Assembly (NCBI GenBank): GCA_003532715.1
Contig: DOEZ01000431.1
Span: 5,710-20,099, forward strand
Direction: 5' to 3'
Origin: Planctomycetaceae bacterium
Lineage (GTDB): Bacteria; Planctomycetota; Planctomycetia; Pirellulales; Thermoguttaceae
Length of the DNA: 14,390 bases
A program made the position numbers and the translations under genes. The notes beneath the pieces are model-generated. The model searched no databases. It was not told the DNA's origin and saw nothing but the letters and a program-made list of their open reading frames with translations. Shown in pieces: positions 1 to 6,303 of the stretch (position 1 is the stretch's first letter; each line of letters starts with the position of its first letter).

Positions 1-1271
1 CTGGGTGCCGGCGTGGGTTGTTGCGACGCCGAGGGCGCCTCGCTCGGAACCACGGTTGCCCCCTCCGAGTAATAGCGGGTTTCGACCGGCTCGCCGCACG
101 GATCGAGCGGAACACGGCACGAAACGACGCGCGGCGTATGGCACGTGTATGTCACCGGTATCCGCTTCTCGACGATGTGTGGCACCTGAACGGTCTCGGT
201 GACGGCCACCTGGCGGCAGACGCGGACCGGGACCTGCTCAACTCGCTCTTCGTACTCCGTCCGGTACGTCGTCACCGGAACGCGGTTCACCCGCTGCTCG
301 GCAACCATGCGGCAGACCTTGACCGGCACCTGCTGCTCGATCCGCTCGGTCACCGGCCGCAAGACCGTGTACGGCACGCGACGCACCTGCTGCTCGGCGA
401 CCATGCGGCACGTCTGCACCGGAACCTTGCGACACACCTGCTCGGCCTGATACGTGATCGTCTCAACCGGCACCTGCCGTTGGACGACTTGCGGACACAG
501 CGTCGTTTGTGGAACTTGCACCGCAACCGGGTTCGGCTGCCACACGCGCTGCACCTCCCAACGTCCCGATTCCCTCGGCGTCCAGTACAGGCCCGGACGC
601 TGATAGACAACTTGGCCGGTCATCGGATCGATGCCCGTGTTGGCCTGCTGCCAGCTCAAGCGATTGCGAGGCCAACTCGGCTTCAGCACGACCTGGCTCG
701 CGAAACCGCCTTGATCCACCACTTGCGTCTGCATGGTCGTGACGGGCTGCATTACCGTGTACTGCTCGGTCCGGTAGACGATTTGTCGGACGGGACGCTG
801 CACAGTGTACCATTCCTCGCGCTCGCTCGTTTCGTACACCTGACGCCAAACCGTGTATTGCTCCTCGCGTTCGGCCGTCTCTTGCACATAGCGAACCCGG
901 TCGTAGCTGGCGTCTCGCATCTGGGTTTCCCAGACGGGACGCTCGACCGTGTAGGTTTCTTCGCGATAGCTGGTCTCGGCGACGGGGCGGGCAACCGTGT
1001 AACGACGCTCGCGCATCTCGGTTTCCCACACCGGCCGGTACGTGGTGACTTCGCGAGCCTCGTATTGCGTCTCGCAAACCACGCGATAGGCCGTCACCTC
1101 CTGCTGATCGTAGACCGTCTGGTAGACCATTCGATAGACCTGTCCGTCGGAACACGGCAAACAGGCCGTCGAGGGCGACCACATCTGTCCGGGCGAGGGG
1201 CCGGCGCAGATCAACACAATCATGAGCACGCCCATCGCCAGCGCCACCAGGCTTTTTGTCAGTCGGATCAT
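1..1271 (-). CDS. Secreted YTV-repeat cell-envelope protein (3' end cut off by the window)
   Basis: This minus-strand frame is open from an ATG at 1271 to the window edge, about 423 residues, with no stop seen. A Shine-Dalgarno-like GAGGTGA (complement of 1279-1285) lies 7 nt upstream. Residues 1-25 form a Sec signal peptide: MIRLTK, then a hydrophobic run ending near LICAG. Residues 42-185 are nine exact 16-residue repeats of the form xYTVxRPVxETxxREE. A linker at 186-265 is rich in W, Q and P. Residues 266-377 are seven more 16-residue units of a different type, with xVPVxxCRMVAEQ and RVPxTxxR. An eighth, weaker Cys-bearing unit and a Ser/Pro/Gln-rich tail follow. I recall YTV-repeat proteins being described from planctomycete cell-wall fractions, so a structural envelope role is likely. 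That role is inference. No catalytic domain is visible. Confidence 0.82.
   Translation of the reverse strand, partial: MIRLTKSLVALAMGVLMIVLICAGPSPGQMWSPSTACLPCSDGQVYRMVYQTVYDQQEVTAYRVVCETQYEAREVTTYRPVWETEMRERRYTVARPVAETSYREETYTVERPVWETQMRDASYDRVRYVQETAEREEQYTVWRQVYETSEREEWYTVQRPVRQIVYRTEQYTVMQPVTTMQTQVVDQGGFASQVVLKPSWPRNRLSWQQANTGIDPMTGQVVYQRPGLYWTPRESGRWEVQRVWQPNPVAVQVPQTTLCPQVVQRQVPVETITYQAEQVCRKVPVQTCRMVAEQQVRRVPYTVLRPVTERIEQQVPVKVCRMVAEQRVNRVPVTTYRTEYEERVEQVPVRVCRQVAVTETVQVPHIVEKRIPVTYTCHTPRVVSCRVPLDPCGEPVETRYYSEGATVVPSEAPSASQQPTPAP
141..476 (-). repeat. Seven in-frame 48-bp coding repeats (block 2, Cys-bearing)
   Basis: Seven further 48-bp units run from 476 down to 141 on the minus strand. 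They alternate between a Cys-containing type (KVPVQTCRMVAEQQVR, QVPVKVCRMVAEQRVN) and a mostly Cys-free type (RVPYTVLRPVTERIEQ, RVPVTTYRTEYEERVE), giving a 32-residue super-period. The period matches block 1 but the consensus differs. An eighth weaker unit occupies 93-140. Confidence 0.8.
717..1148 (-). repeat. Nine in-frame 48-bp coding repeats (YTV block 1)
   Basis: The coding sequence here divides exactly into nine 48-bp (16-codon) units starting at 1148, 1100, 1052, 1004, 956, 908, 860, 812 and 764 on the minus strand. Middle units read like TYTVERPVWETQMRDA and QYTVWRQVYETSEREE. Spacing is invariant although the residues diverge, which points to duplication followed by selection for periodicity. 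The alternating hydrophobic and polar pattern suggests beta structure. Confidence 0.85.
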
Positions 1272-2184
1272 TTCGCAATCACCTCGCCGGCGTGTTGCCG
1301 GCCTTTTCAAAACCATGAATAGCCGAATCCTCGTCCGCGTCGAGCGACCGCCGCGCAGCGCGAAACGACGAGAACCCTCCTAGGCAGTGTTACTCATTTC
1401 TCGCCGCCATGCAAACGGCCGCGAGCTCAAAACTTTAGTGAATTTTACGTTAATTCTTGGCCGCGAAGGGCTTAAATTTTTCTAGAATTTTTCAAGTTCG
1501 CTCGACCTCCGGCCGACAGCAGACTCTTCCCCTTGCGCCCAAGCCACGCCACTGAAATAGCTTCCAGTGCAAGTCCGCTCAATCGTTAAAGTCGCGCCTC
1601 GCTAAACCGGGGGCCATTCGTTGGGGACACTTCCCGTTGGAACACTACGACTCGGTTGGCCGTCTGGATCGCGCTGACAAAACGGCCGATACCGTTTTTG
1701 ACCGTGCCAATAAATGCGGCCTTCCAACGGTTCCACTCCGCGGCGGCTTGCACGGCGATGGACAGTTTCGCGAAAAGGCCCGATTTTCTCGGTCACACTT
1801 CGGGGGCCGAGAACCACCGGCGAAAAAATGCCATTTTTTGCAACAGATGCACTTGTCTAATTTCAAGGGCGGAATAACATTCTCTCGATTACCGTGAATC
1901 GCACTGGCGGAGCCAAGGCGACAGTACAACAACGCGGCGTCTCACGGGCCCAGTGGCGTTCCCATCGTCCACTTTGACTTTCACCCACCAGTGTTCGACT
2001 CAACGCCACGAACGACCCACGGAAGCAGATTCCGCTTCATCCTACCAAAGGTCACGCGATGCGAGGGCCGGTTCGCCAGTCGCGACAAGCCCCTCCCGCA
2101 AGAACCGAGACTATTGCGGGTCGCGGACCGAACCATCGGTTTGAGAGAGTCCGTCTCGGAGAGACCTTTCACAAGGAGCGATTC
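1272..2184. other. Intergenic gap between divergent YTV and PEP-CTERM genes
   Basis: About 0.9 kb separates the two start codons and holds no convincing gene. Short open frames on both strands near 1600-1930 have no recognisable domain, no ribosome site and composition unlike the neighbours. The stretch 1428-1500 is clearly AT-rich, with runs such as AATTTTACGTTAATT and an 8-bp palindrome TTCTAGAA (1479-1486), and is the best candidate for the promoter of the YTV gene. On the minus strand a TTGAAA and a TAAAAT hexamer occur there, but not at consensus spacing. A G-rich motif at 1607-1640 (GGGGGCCATTCGTTGGGGAC and what follows) resembles dispersed planctomycete intergenic repeats as I remember them. 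A short hairpin GTCTC-GGA-GAGAC lies just upstream of the PEP-CTERM ribosome site. Confidence 0.5.
2173..2178 (+). promoter_or_regulatory. Shine-Dalgarno site fixing the PEP-CTERM start
   Basis: AAGGAG lies 6 nt upstream of the ATG at 2185. The frame is open further upstream to an ATG at 2059, but the residues added there do not look like protein, and a signal peptide begins exactly at 2185. This decides the start. Confidence 0.75.
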
Positions 2185-3393
2185 ATGAGTCGTATCAGAA
2201 AAACGTCCGTCTTCGTATTGGCTGTTGCCTTTGCTTCGTTCGGTTGCGGTTCGGCTTTCGCCACGCTACCCTATAACCCCGTGCCGTTCGGATCTCCCGT
2301 CCTGGGGCCGAACGTCGCGCCGCCGAGCATCGTGTTCGGCAAGGAATACTCACACGACCCGGATCTTTCGACCGTCGGCCTCGGCGGCGTCCCCGACCCC
2401 GAACAAATCGTCGCATGGGACGGCTCGGGCGGCTCGGGCGACGGGCTGGATTTTTCGGGAACCCGTCCGTTATTCACCGTTGACAGCCAGAGCGACGCCC
2501 TCGCCAACCACGGCGACGCATTCTTCACTTCGGTCCTTCAGGACATGGCGCACCTGGTGTTCTCAGTCGACAATCTCTACACGGCCTACGTGGGCGGACA
2601 GGCCGTTCTGACAAATCTGCCGTCCGCCGGACCCGTCTTGCTGGCCAACGGCAACACGATCGGCGGCGCCGGCGAATTGTCGGTCGAACTGGCGGTTTAC
2701 GGCGGAGCCAATCCGCCCAGTGTCCAGAAGCTTTGGGCCACGCAGGCTCAGATCAACGGTTCGCCTCTGCCTCGCGACATCGACGGCCTCGAGCTGTGGG
2801 GCCCCGAGCCGGGCTTCAACGCCGACACGAACAAGTATTCGCTCGACGTCGACATGCTCAGCTACAACATCGCGGTGCCCAACGATGCCGTTTCGGTCTG
2901 GAACGGCTCCGGATCGCCCTACATTCTGCACAGCATGATCGTCAACGCCGTCACCAGCTTGCTACCAGCCAGCCCGACCGGCGAGGTTCCTTTTGACCTG
3001 ATCAACCTCGACGCCCTGATGGTCCAGGACTTCTATGGCACCCCCGACTCGTTCGATCGGGATCCGAGCGGCAGCGGAGCGGTCGACCAAATTCTCTTTA
3101 GCATCCGCCAAGTACCCAACGGGGTGGGCGGCTACTATGCCACCGGCAGCGAACTGTTCCTCCTCGACGCGGCCGGCAACGTAAGCTTTCTGTTCCACGG
3201 CGGCCACCTCTGGGATCATGTGTATGCCCTGGCGAACTTCAACGTCGGTGGGCCCGACCAATTGGCCGTCATTGACGTCAATGCGATCGAGGCCGTGGTT
3301 GACCGGGTCATCCCCGAGCCGACCACGGGGCTGCTCCTGACCGCCGGACTGCTCCTGCTGGGCCTTGCCCGAGGACGACGACGGAACGAGTGA
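2185..3393 (+). CDS. PEP-CTERM sorting-domain protein, secreted
   Basis: The 402-residue product begins with a Sec signal peptide (MSRIRKTSVFVLAVAFASFG, cleavage probably after GSAFA near residue 26). It ends with a PEP-CTERM anchor: P377-E378-P379, a hydrophobic helix at about 382-395, and a basic tail RGRRR. In this family the tail directs export and cleavage by an exosortase, and the mature protein ends up in the envelope or extracellular matrix. No exosortase gene lies in the window, so the processing enzyme must be elsewhere. The 350-residue body is rich in G, D, N, S and aromatic residues, has only a signal-peptide cysteine, and matches no enzyme I recognise. It repeatedly mentions acidic loops (DGSGGSGDG, DRDPSGSG) that could bind calcium, which is speculation. 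A terminator-like stem-loop follows, so the gene is probably transcribed alone. Confidence 0.85.
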   Translation: MSRIRKTSVFVLAVAFASFGCGSAFATLPYNPVPFGSPVLGPNVAPPSIVFGKEYSHDPDLSTVGLGGVPDPEQIVAWDGSGGSGDGLDFSGTRPLFTVDSQSDALANHGDAFFTSVLQDMAHLVFSVDNLYTAYVGGQAVLTNLPSAGPVLLANGNTIGGAGELSVELAVYGGANPPSVQKLWATQAQINGSPLPRDIDGLELWGPEPGFNADTNKYSLDVDMLSYNIAVPNDAVSVWNGSGSPYILHSMIVNAVTSLLPASPTGEVPFDLINLDALMVQDFYGTPDSFDRDPSGSGAVDQILFSIRQVPNGVGGYYATGSELFLLDAAGNVSFLFHGGHLWDHVYALANFNVGGPDQLAVIDVNAIEAVVDRVIPEPTTGLLLTAGLLLLGLARGRRRNE

Positions 3394-3411
3394 GGCAACC
3401 TTGTGTTTGAT

Positions 3412-3486
3412 CCACCGAGGGGTTGTCGCCCGACGCGCCACCACGTAGACTTCGCACGGCGAGCGACCCCTCGGTGGAGCTTTTTC
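3412..3486 (+). terminator. Stem-loop with T-tract after the PEP-CTERM gene
   Basis: CCACCGAGGGGT (3412-3423) pairs perfectly with ACCCCTCGGTGG (3466-3477). Three bases later comes TTTTTCT (3480-3486 region). The pairing may extend inward with a bulge (TGTCGCC against GGCGAGCGA). The stem and T-run fit a Rho-independent terminator 18 nt after the stop codon, but the 42-nt loop is longer than usual. Confidence 0.6.
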
Positions 3487-3509
3487 TACTCACGCAATGC
3501 GACAATTCG

Positions 3510-3540
3510 GCCGCAAGCGGATTCGCTGCCCGCTTGCGGC
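3510..3540. repeat. Perfect 11-bp hairpin GCCGCAAGCGG
   Basis: GCCGCAAGCGG (3510-3520) and CCGCTTGCGGC (3530-3540) are exact inverted copies around a 9-nt loop. TGTTTGTT follows on the plus strand, so it may be a backup terminator for the PEP-CTERM transcript. It could equally be a dispersed palindromic repeat. Confidence 0.55.
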
Positions 3541-3620
3541 TGTTTGTTGCGCCCTTGTCAGGACTCTCCAAACGAGGGGTGGTTGAAACGGACGGTCGGC
3601 TTGGGTAAGCTGGCAAAGCC

Positions 3621-3801
3621 CGGATTATTCACGACCCGATACCAACCCGAAGCGCAAGCGAGAGGAACACCAACCCGAAGGGCAAGGGAAAGGAACACCA
3701 ACCCAAATCGCAAGCAAGAGGTGTGCATGACGTATCGTCGCCAGCAAATCCGGCTGACATGTCGCACGCCCCGCCGAAATCATCGGCTCGTGAATAATCC
3801 G
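3621..3801. mobile_element. MITE-like element with 20-bp terminal inverted repeats
   Basis: CGGATTATTCACGACCCGAT (3621-3640) is matched by ATCGGCTCGTGAATAATCCG (3782-3801), its inverse with one mismatch in 20. The 141 bp between them encode nothing and contain three 28-bp tandem repeats. Terminal inverted repeats, small size and lack of coding capacity fit a miniature inverted-repeat element. No clear target-site duplication flanks it (AGCC on the left, ACCA on the right) and no transposase is present, so mobility is inference. Confidence 0.5.
3641..3724 (+). repeat. Three tandem 28-bp repeats
   Basis: Units start at 3641, 3669 and 3697, each exactly 28 bp. All begin ACCAACCC and carry a GCAAG core; the first two end GAGGAAC or AAGGAAC. 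Unit 2 differs from unit 1 at a few positions and unit 3 is more diverged. There are no spacers, so this is a tandem array and not a CRISPR. Confidence 0.8.
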
Positions 3802-3855
3802 ACCAAGCTGCTCCGGCAGTCCGTGATATCCGCCTTCTGACACGAGGAATCGACG

Positions 3856-4695
3856 ATGAATGGAATCCCCGTCTTGTTCGCCAGCGGCGACTGCATTGCC
3901 CGGGCATGGGAAAACGCCCTCCTCGAACTTTATCGCCACGGCGGCGACGTCGCCACACAGTACGACAAGCCGGGCGATCCGGCAAGCAAGGACGCGACGA
4001 TGACGCTGGTCGTCGAGCAACCGCTGCTCGAGCCGATGATCCACCGCGACATGCCCTGCGGTTTCGAGGAATTGCAGGAATACGTCATGGAGGTTTGCGA
4101 CGGGATCAAGGATCACTGCATCCGCGACCCGGACAATCCCGACGACACGCGATGGGAATACACCTACCATCAGCGTCTCTTCGGCTACGACGTGCCGACG
4201 CGCGACGCGATCGACCAGATCGAGGCCGTTTGTCGCCAACTGGCCGAGACGCCGCACACCCGGCGCGCCCAGGCCGTCACCTGGAAAGTGTGGGAAGATC
4301 AGGAGTGCTACGACCCGGCGTGCCTGCAAAGCGTCTGGTGCCGCGTCACCGAATCGACGGGCCGCGACGTGCTGAGCATGAACGTCCGCTTTCGCAGCAA
4401 CGACGCCTACAAGGCGGCCTTCATGAACATCTTCGCCCTGGTCCAGCTTCAGCAGAACATCGCCCGGCGCGTGTCGGACCTGTCGGGCCGCCCGGTCGAA
4501 GTGGGCCGCTATTGCCACGTGGCCGACAGTTTTCACATCTACGGATCGAACCTGGCCGAATTCGAGGGCCGGTTCCTCGGCGCGGTCGAACGACGTTCGT
4601 TCGAGCAACGCACCATCCGCTACGAAGACGTCCGCGACATGATGGAAGAAGCCCGCCCCGGCATCCTCGAAAAGGCCGAGAAGATGCGCCGCTGA
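3856..4695 (+). CDS. Thymidylate synthase family protein (divergent, methanogen-like type)
   Basis: Thymidylate synthases methylate dUMP to dTMP using methylenetetrahydrofolate. In this 279-residue protein the core residues line up with E. coli ThyA at near-matching spacing. R136-R137 (phosphate-binding arginines of the partner subunit) lie 19 residues before catalytic C156, in DPACLQSVWC. R180-S181-x-D183 and N191 follow at ThyA spacing (D to N is 8 residues). H227-x-Y229 sits in DSFHIYGSN. An Asn at 191 favours dUMP, since dCMP hydroxymethylases carry Asp there. The N-terminal third does not resemble ThyA clearly; it recalls the archaeal/methanogen-type branch. The start is supported by GAGGA at 3844-3848. 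The gene appears monocistronic, with no dihydrofolate reductase beside it. A related hydroxymethylase cannot be fully excluded. Confidence 0.82.
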   Translation: MNGIPVLFASGDCIARAWENALLELYRHGGDVATQYDKPGDPASKDATMTLVVEQPLLEPMIHRDMPCGFEELQEYVMEVCDGIKDHCIRDPDNPDDTRWEYTYHQRLFGYDVPTRDAIDQIEAVCRQLAETPHTRRAQAVTWKVWEDQECYDPACLQSVWCRVTESTGRDVLSMNVRFRSNDAYKAAFMNIFALVQLQQNIARRVSDLSGRPVEVGRYCHVADSFHIYGSNLAEFEGRFLGAVERRSFEQRTIRYEDVRDMMEEARPGILEKAEKMRR

Positions 4696-4752
4696 CCGAA
4701 AAAGATAGGGCGCTGACCGAACCCCGACCGTGAGGGAGGGGCCGGCTCTCTG

Positions 4753-4940
4753 GTCGCGTAGCGACCTCATGAAGGTAGCCGTGGACTTCAGTCCACGGAC
4801 CCGGTATTTGGCAACATCCGCGCGTCGCGTAGCGACGTTTGAAGACTTCATTTCAATCGTCGCTACGCGACTCGATGCGACGTTTGAGTGGGCTTCGAAC
4901 CGTGGTTGAAACCCACGGCAACCTTCATGACGTCGCGACG
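4753..4940. repeat. Nested inverted repeats, REP/REPIN-like cluster
   Basis: Outer arms: TCATGAAGGTAGCCGTGG (4767-4784) is inverted at 4913-4930 with one mismatch in 18, and each arm is flanked on its outer side by GTCGCG-type sequence. Each arm carries its own hairpin: CCGTGGAC-TTCA-GTCCACGG (4779-4798) and CCGTGG...CCACGG (4900-4918). Inner arms: GTCGCGTAGCGACG (4824-4837) is perfectly inverted at 4858-4871, with a small palindrome TGAAG-A-CTTCA (4840-4850) at the centre. A further copy of GTCGCGTAGCGAC is at 4753-4765. Paired palindromes in inverted orientation resemble REPINs, which are moved by RAYT transposases encoded elsewhere. Confidence 0.7.
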
Positions 4941-5044
4941 TGCGGGCCGGCCATCGTCATGGTGGTCGCTACACGATGTGCTGGTTGGCCACTCACCTGT
5001 GATTGTTCCGCAGCGCGACCTTGCGAACGCCCCCGAAACCTCCT

Positions 5045-5076
5045 GTGCCTTTGGCACCCAGGTTCGAGAACCTGGG
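5045..5076. repeat. Two adjacent hairpins downstream of floA
   Basis: GTGCC-TTT-GGCAC (5045-5057) abuts CCCAGGTT-CGAG-AACCTGGG (5057-5076), a perfect 8-bp stem with a 4-nt loop. They lie 45 bp past the floA stop. Neither has a clear T-run, so terminator function is uncertain; the second may be a dispersed repeat. Confidence 0.5.
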
Positions 5077-5120
5077 CCACCCGATGGGCTACCCGGATCG
5101 CCGCGCGACGCGATGGCCCT

Positions 5121-6101
5121 CTACTTCTTCGTTCCTTCGAGATTTCCCTCGCGGAAGGCGGCGGCCATGGCCATGGGGACTTCGGCTTCGGCCAGAACGA
5201 CCTTCGCGCGGTTGCGCGCCACGGTCGCCTTCATTTCCTGCTCGCGAGCCATGGCAAACGCGCGGCGTTGTTCGGCCCGAGCTTGGGCGACGCGCGTGTC
5301 GGCCTCGGCCTGATCGGCTTGCAGCCGGGCCCCGATGTTCTCGCCCACGTCGATGTCGGCGATGTCGATCGAGACGATCTCGAACGCCGTGTGCGCGTCG
5401 AGCCCCCGATCGAGCACCGCGCGAGAGATGCTCTCCGGATTCTCCATGACTTGCAGATGCGTCTCCGACGAGCCGATCGACGTGATGATTCCCTCGCCCA
5501 CCCGCGCGATGATCGTTTCCTCGGTGGCCCCGCCGATCAGTCGCGCCAGGTTGGTTCGCACGGTCACCCGGGCGCGAACCTTTAGTTCGACGCCGTTCTT
5601 GGCGATCGCGCTGAGCGTGGTGCGATGCGACTGCCGCGGATCGGGGCAGTCGATTACCTTCGGATAGACGCTCGTCTGGACCGCTTCGAGCACGTCGCGG
5701 CCGGCCAGATCGATGGCCGCCGCGCGGTCGAAATCGAGATCGATGTCGGCGCGATGCGACGCGATGATCGCCCGAATGACGTTCGGCACGTTGCCGCCGG
5801 CCAGGTAGTGGGCCTCCAGACGCCGCGTGGTGATGCCCGACTCGTTCTCGGTCCCGATGCCGGCCTGCATCGCCATGATCTTGCCCTGGCAGATGGTTCG
5901 GGCGTCGACCTGCCGGAATGTCATCCCGACGAGGCTCAGAAGGCTGACATTCGCCCGCGACATGTAAGCCTGGAACCAAAGGCTCCAGTACGTCCCGACG
6001 ACGATAAGGGCGACCAGAACGAAGAGAATGGCAACCGCGATCAGGGCAATCACCCAACCTGTCGGCCAAGCTGCCAGCAGACAACCACAAGCGTAATCCA
6101 T
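5121..6101 (-). CDS. floA: Flotillin-like protein FloA (SPFH/band-7 family)
   Basis: FloA proteins are membrane scaffolds that organise functional membrane microdomains and affect fluidity and protein assembly. The 326-residue length is close to B. subtilis FloA (331). Residues 16-37 form one transmembrane helix, followed by the conserved membrane-proximal SLWFQAYMSRANVSLLSLVG. The SPFH core runs to about residue 215, with ALDIDLDF-like and KVRARVTVRTNLARLIGGA segments. The C-terminal third is an Ala/Glu/Arg-rich coiled coil (QADQAEADTRVAQARAEQRR) ending in AFREGNLEGTKK. AAGGAG (complement of 6108-6113) sits 6 nt before the ATG. In many bacteria floA neighbours an NfeD gene; none is present here. 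The gene is divergent from the GTPase at 6304. Confidence 0.93.
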   Translation of the reverse strand: MDYACGCLLAAWPTGWVIALIAVAILFVLVALIVVGTYWSLWFQAYMSRANVSLLSLVGMTFRQVDARTICQGKIMAMQAGIGTENESGITTRRLEAHYLAGGNVPNVIRAIIASHRADIDLDFDRAAAIDLAGRDVLEAVQTSVYPKVIDCPDPRQSHRTTLSAIAKNGVELKVRARVTVRTNLARLIGGATEETIIARVGEGIITSIGSSETHLQVMENPESISRAVLDRGLDAHTAFEIVSIDIADIDVGENIGARLQADQAEADTRVAQARAEQRRAFAMAREQEMKATVARNRAKVVLAEAEVPMAMAAAFREGNLEGTKK

Positions 6102-6107
6102 GGCGAA

Positions 6108-6113
6108 CTCCTT
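6108..6113 (-). promoter_or_regulatory. Shine-Dalgarno site of floA
   Basis: AAGGAG on the minus strand lies 6 nt before the ATG at 6101. It supports that start over an in-frame extension reaching about 60 residues further upstream, which lacks FloA-like sequence. Confidence 0.75.
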
Positions 6114-6303
6114 ACCGTGGAATCGGTTTCTCGTGAGGAGAGCGGTGCCGGGCATCCCTCTCCCTTGTGCCCCATAGCTTACCGAATTTGGAGCCCCGAG
6201 AATAGCCTCGGGAGGGATTTTGGGACCGTTTTTCCTGCCCGCCGAAGGCCCTCGACGGCCCATACTCCCTGCCCCAACCACCACAATCTGCTATCCTTGA
6301 GGT

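Larger units (their letters stand above)
4696..5120. other. Palindrome-rich gap between thymidylate synthase and floA
   Basis: This 425-bp stretch between convergent genes holds no credible gene. It starts with a 10-bp direct repeat GCTGACCGAA (4691-4700, covering the stop codon, and 4712-4721). The motif CCCCGACCGTGAGGGAGGGG (4722-4741) resembles a dispersed intergenic motif as I recall it from planctomycetes. Nested palindromes at 4753-4940 and two hairpins at 5045-5076 follow. Short open frames across it are read through the repeats and are not believable. Confidence 0.6.

Noticed and set aside
1206..1217. Lipobox in the YTV signal peptide (VLIC)
   Set aside because: The residue before Cys is Ile, not Gly, Ala or Ser, so signal peptidase II processing is unlikely.
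18..1322. Long plus-strand open frame opposite the YTV gene
   Set aside because: Its residues (R, H, L rich, no domain) are the mirror of the 48-bp coding repeats; the minus frame gives a signal peptide, a ribosome site and regular repeats.
1645..1932. Possible small genes in the gap upstream of the PEP-CTERM gene
   Set aside because: No ribosome site, no recognisable domain and overlapping frames on both strands; more likely non-coding.
2059..2184. Upstream start for the PEP-CTERM protein
   Set aside because: It would place 42 non-hydrophobic residues before the signal peptide and ignore the AAGGAG site at 2173-2178.
3641..3724. CRISPR array
   Set aside because: The 28-bp units are directly tandem with no spacers, number only three, and no cas genes are near.
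3625..4851. Minus-strand open frame of 408 codons opposite the thymidylate synthase gene
   Set aside because: High GC leaves antisense frames open; the plus frame has all catalytic residues, and the minus frame runs through the MITE-like element and palindromes.
6195..6212. Terminator CCCGAG-AATAGC-CTCGGG in the floA/GTPase gap
   Set aside because: It lies upstream of both divergent genes, where no transcript needs ending, and the T-run after it is short and displaced; too weak to list as a feature.
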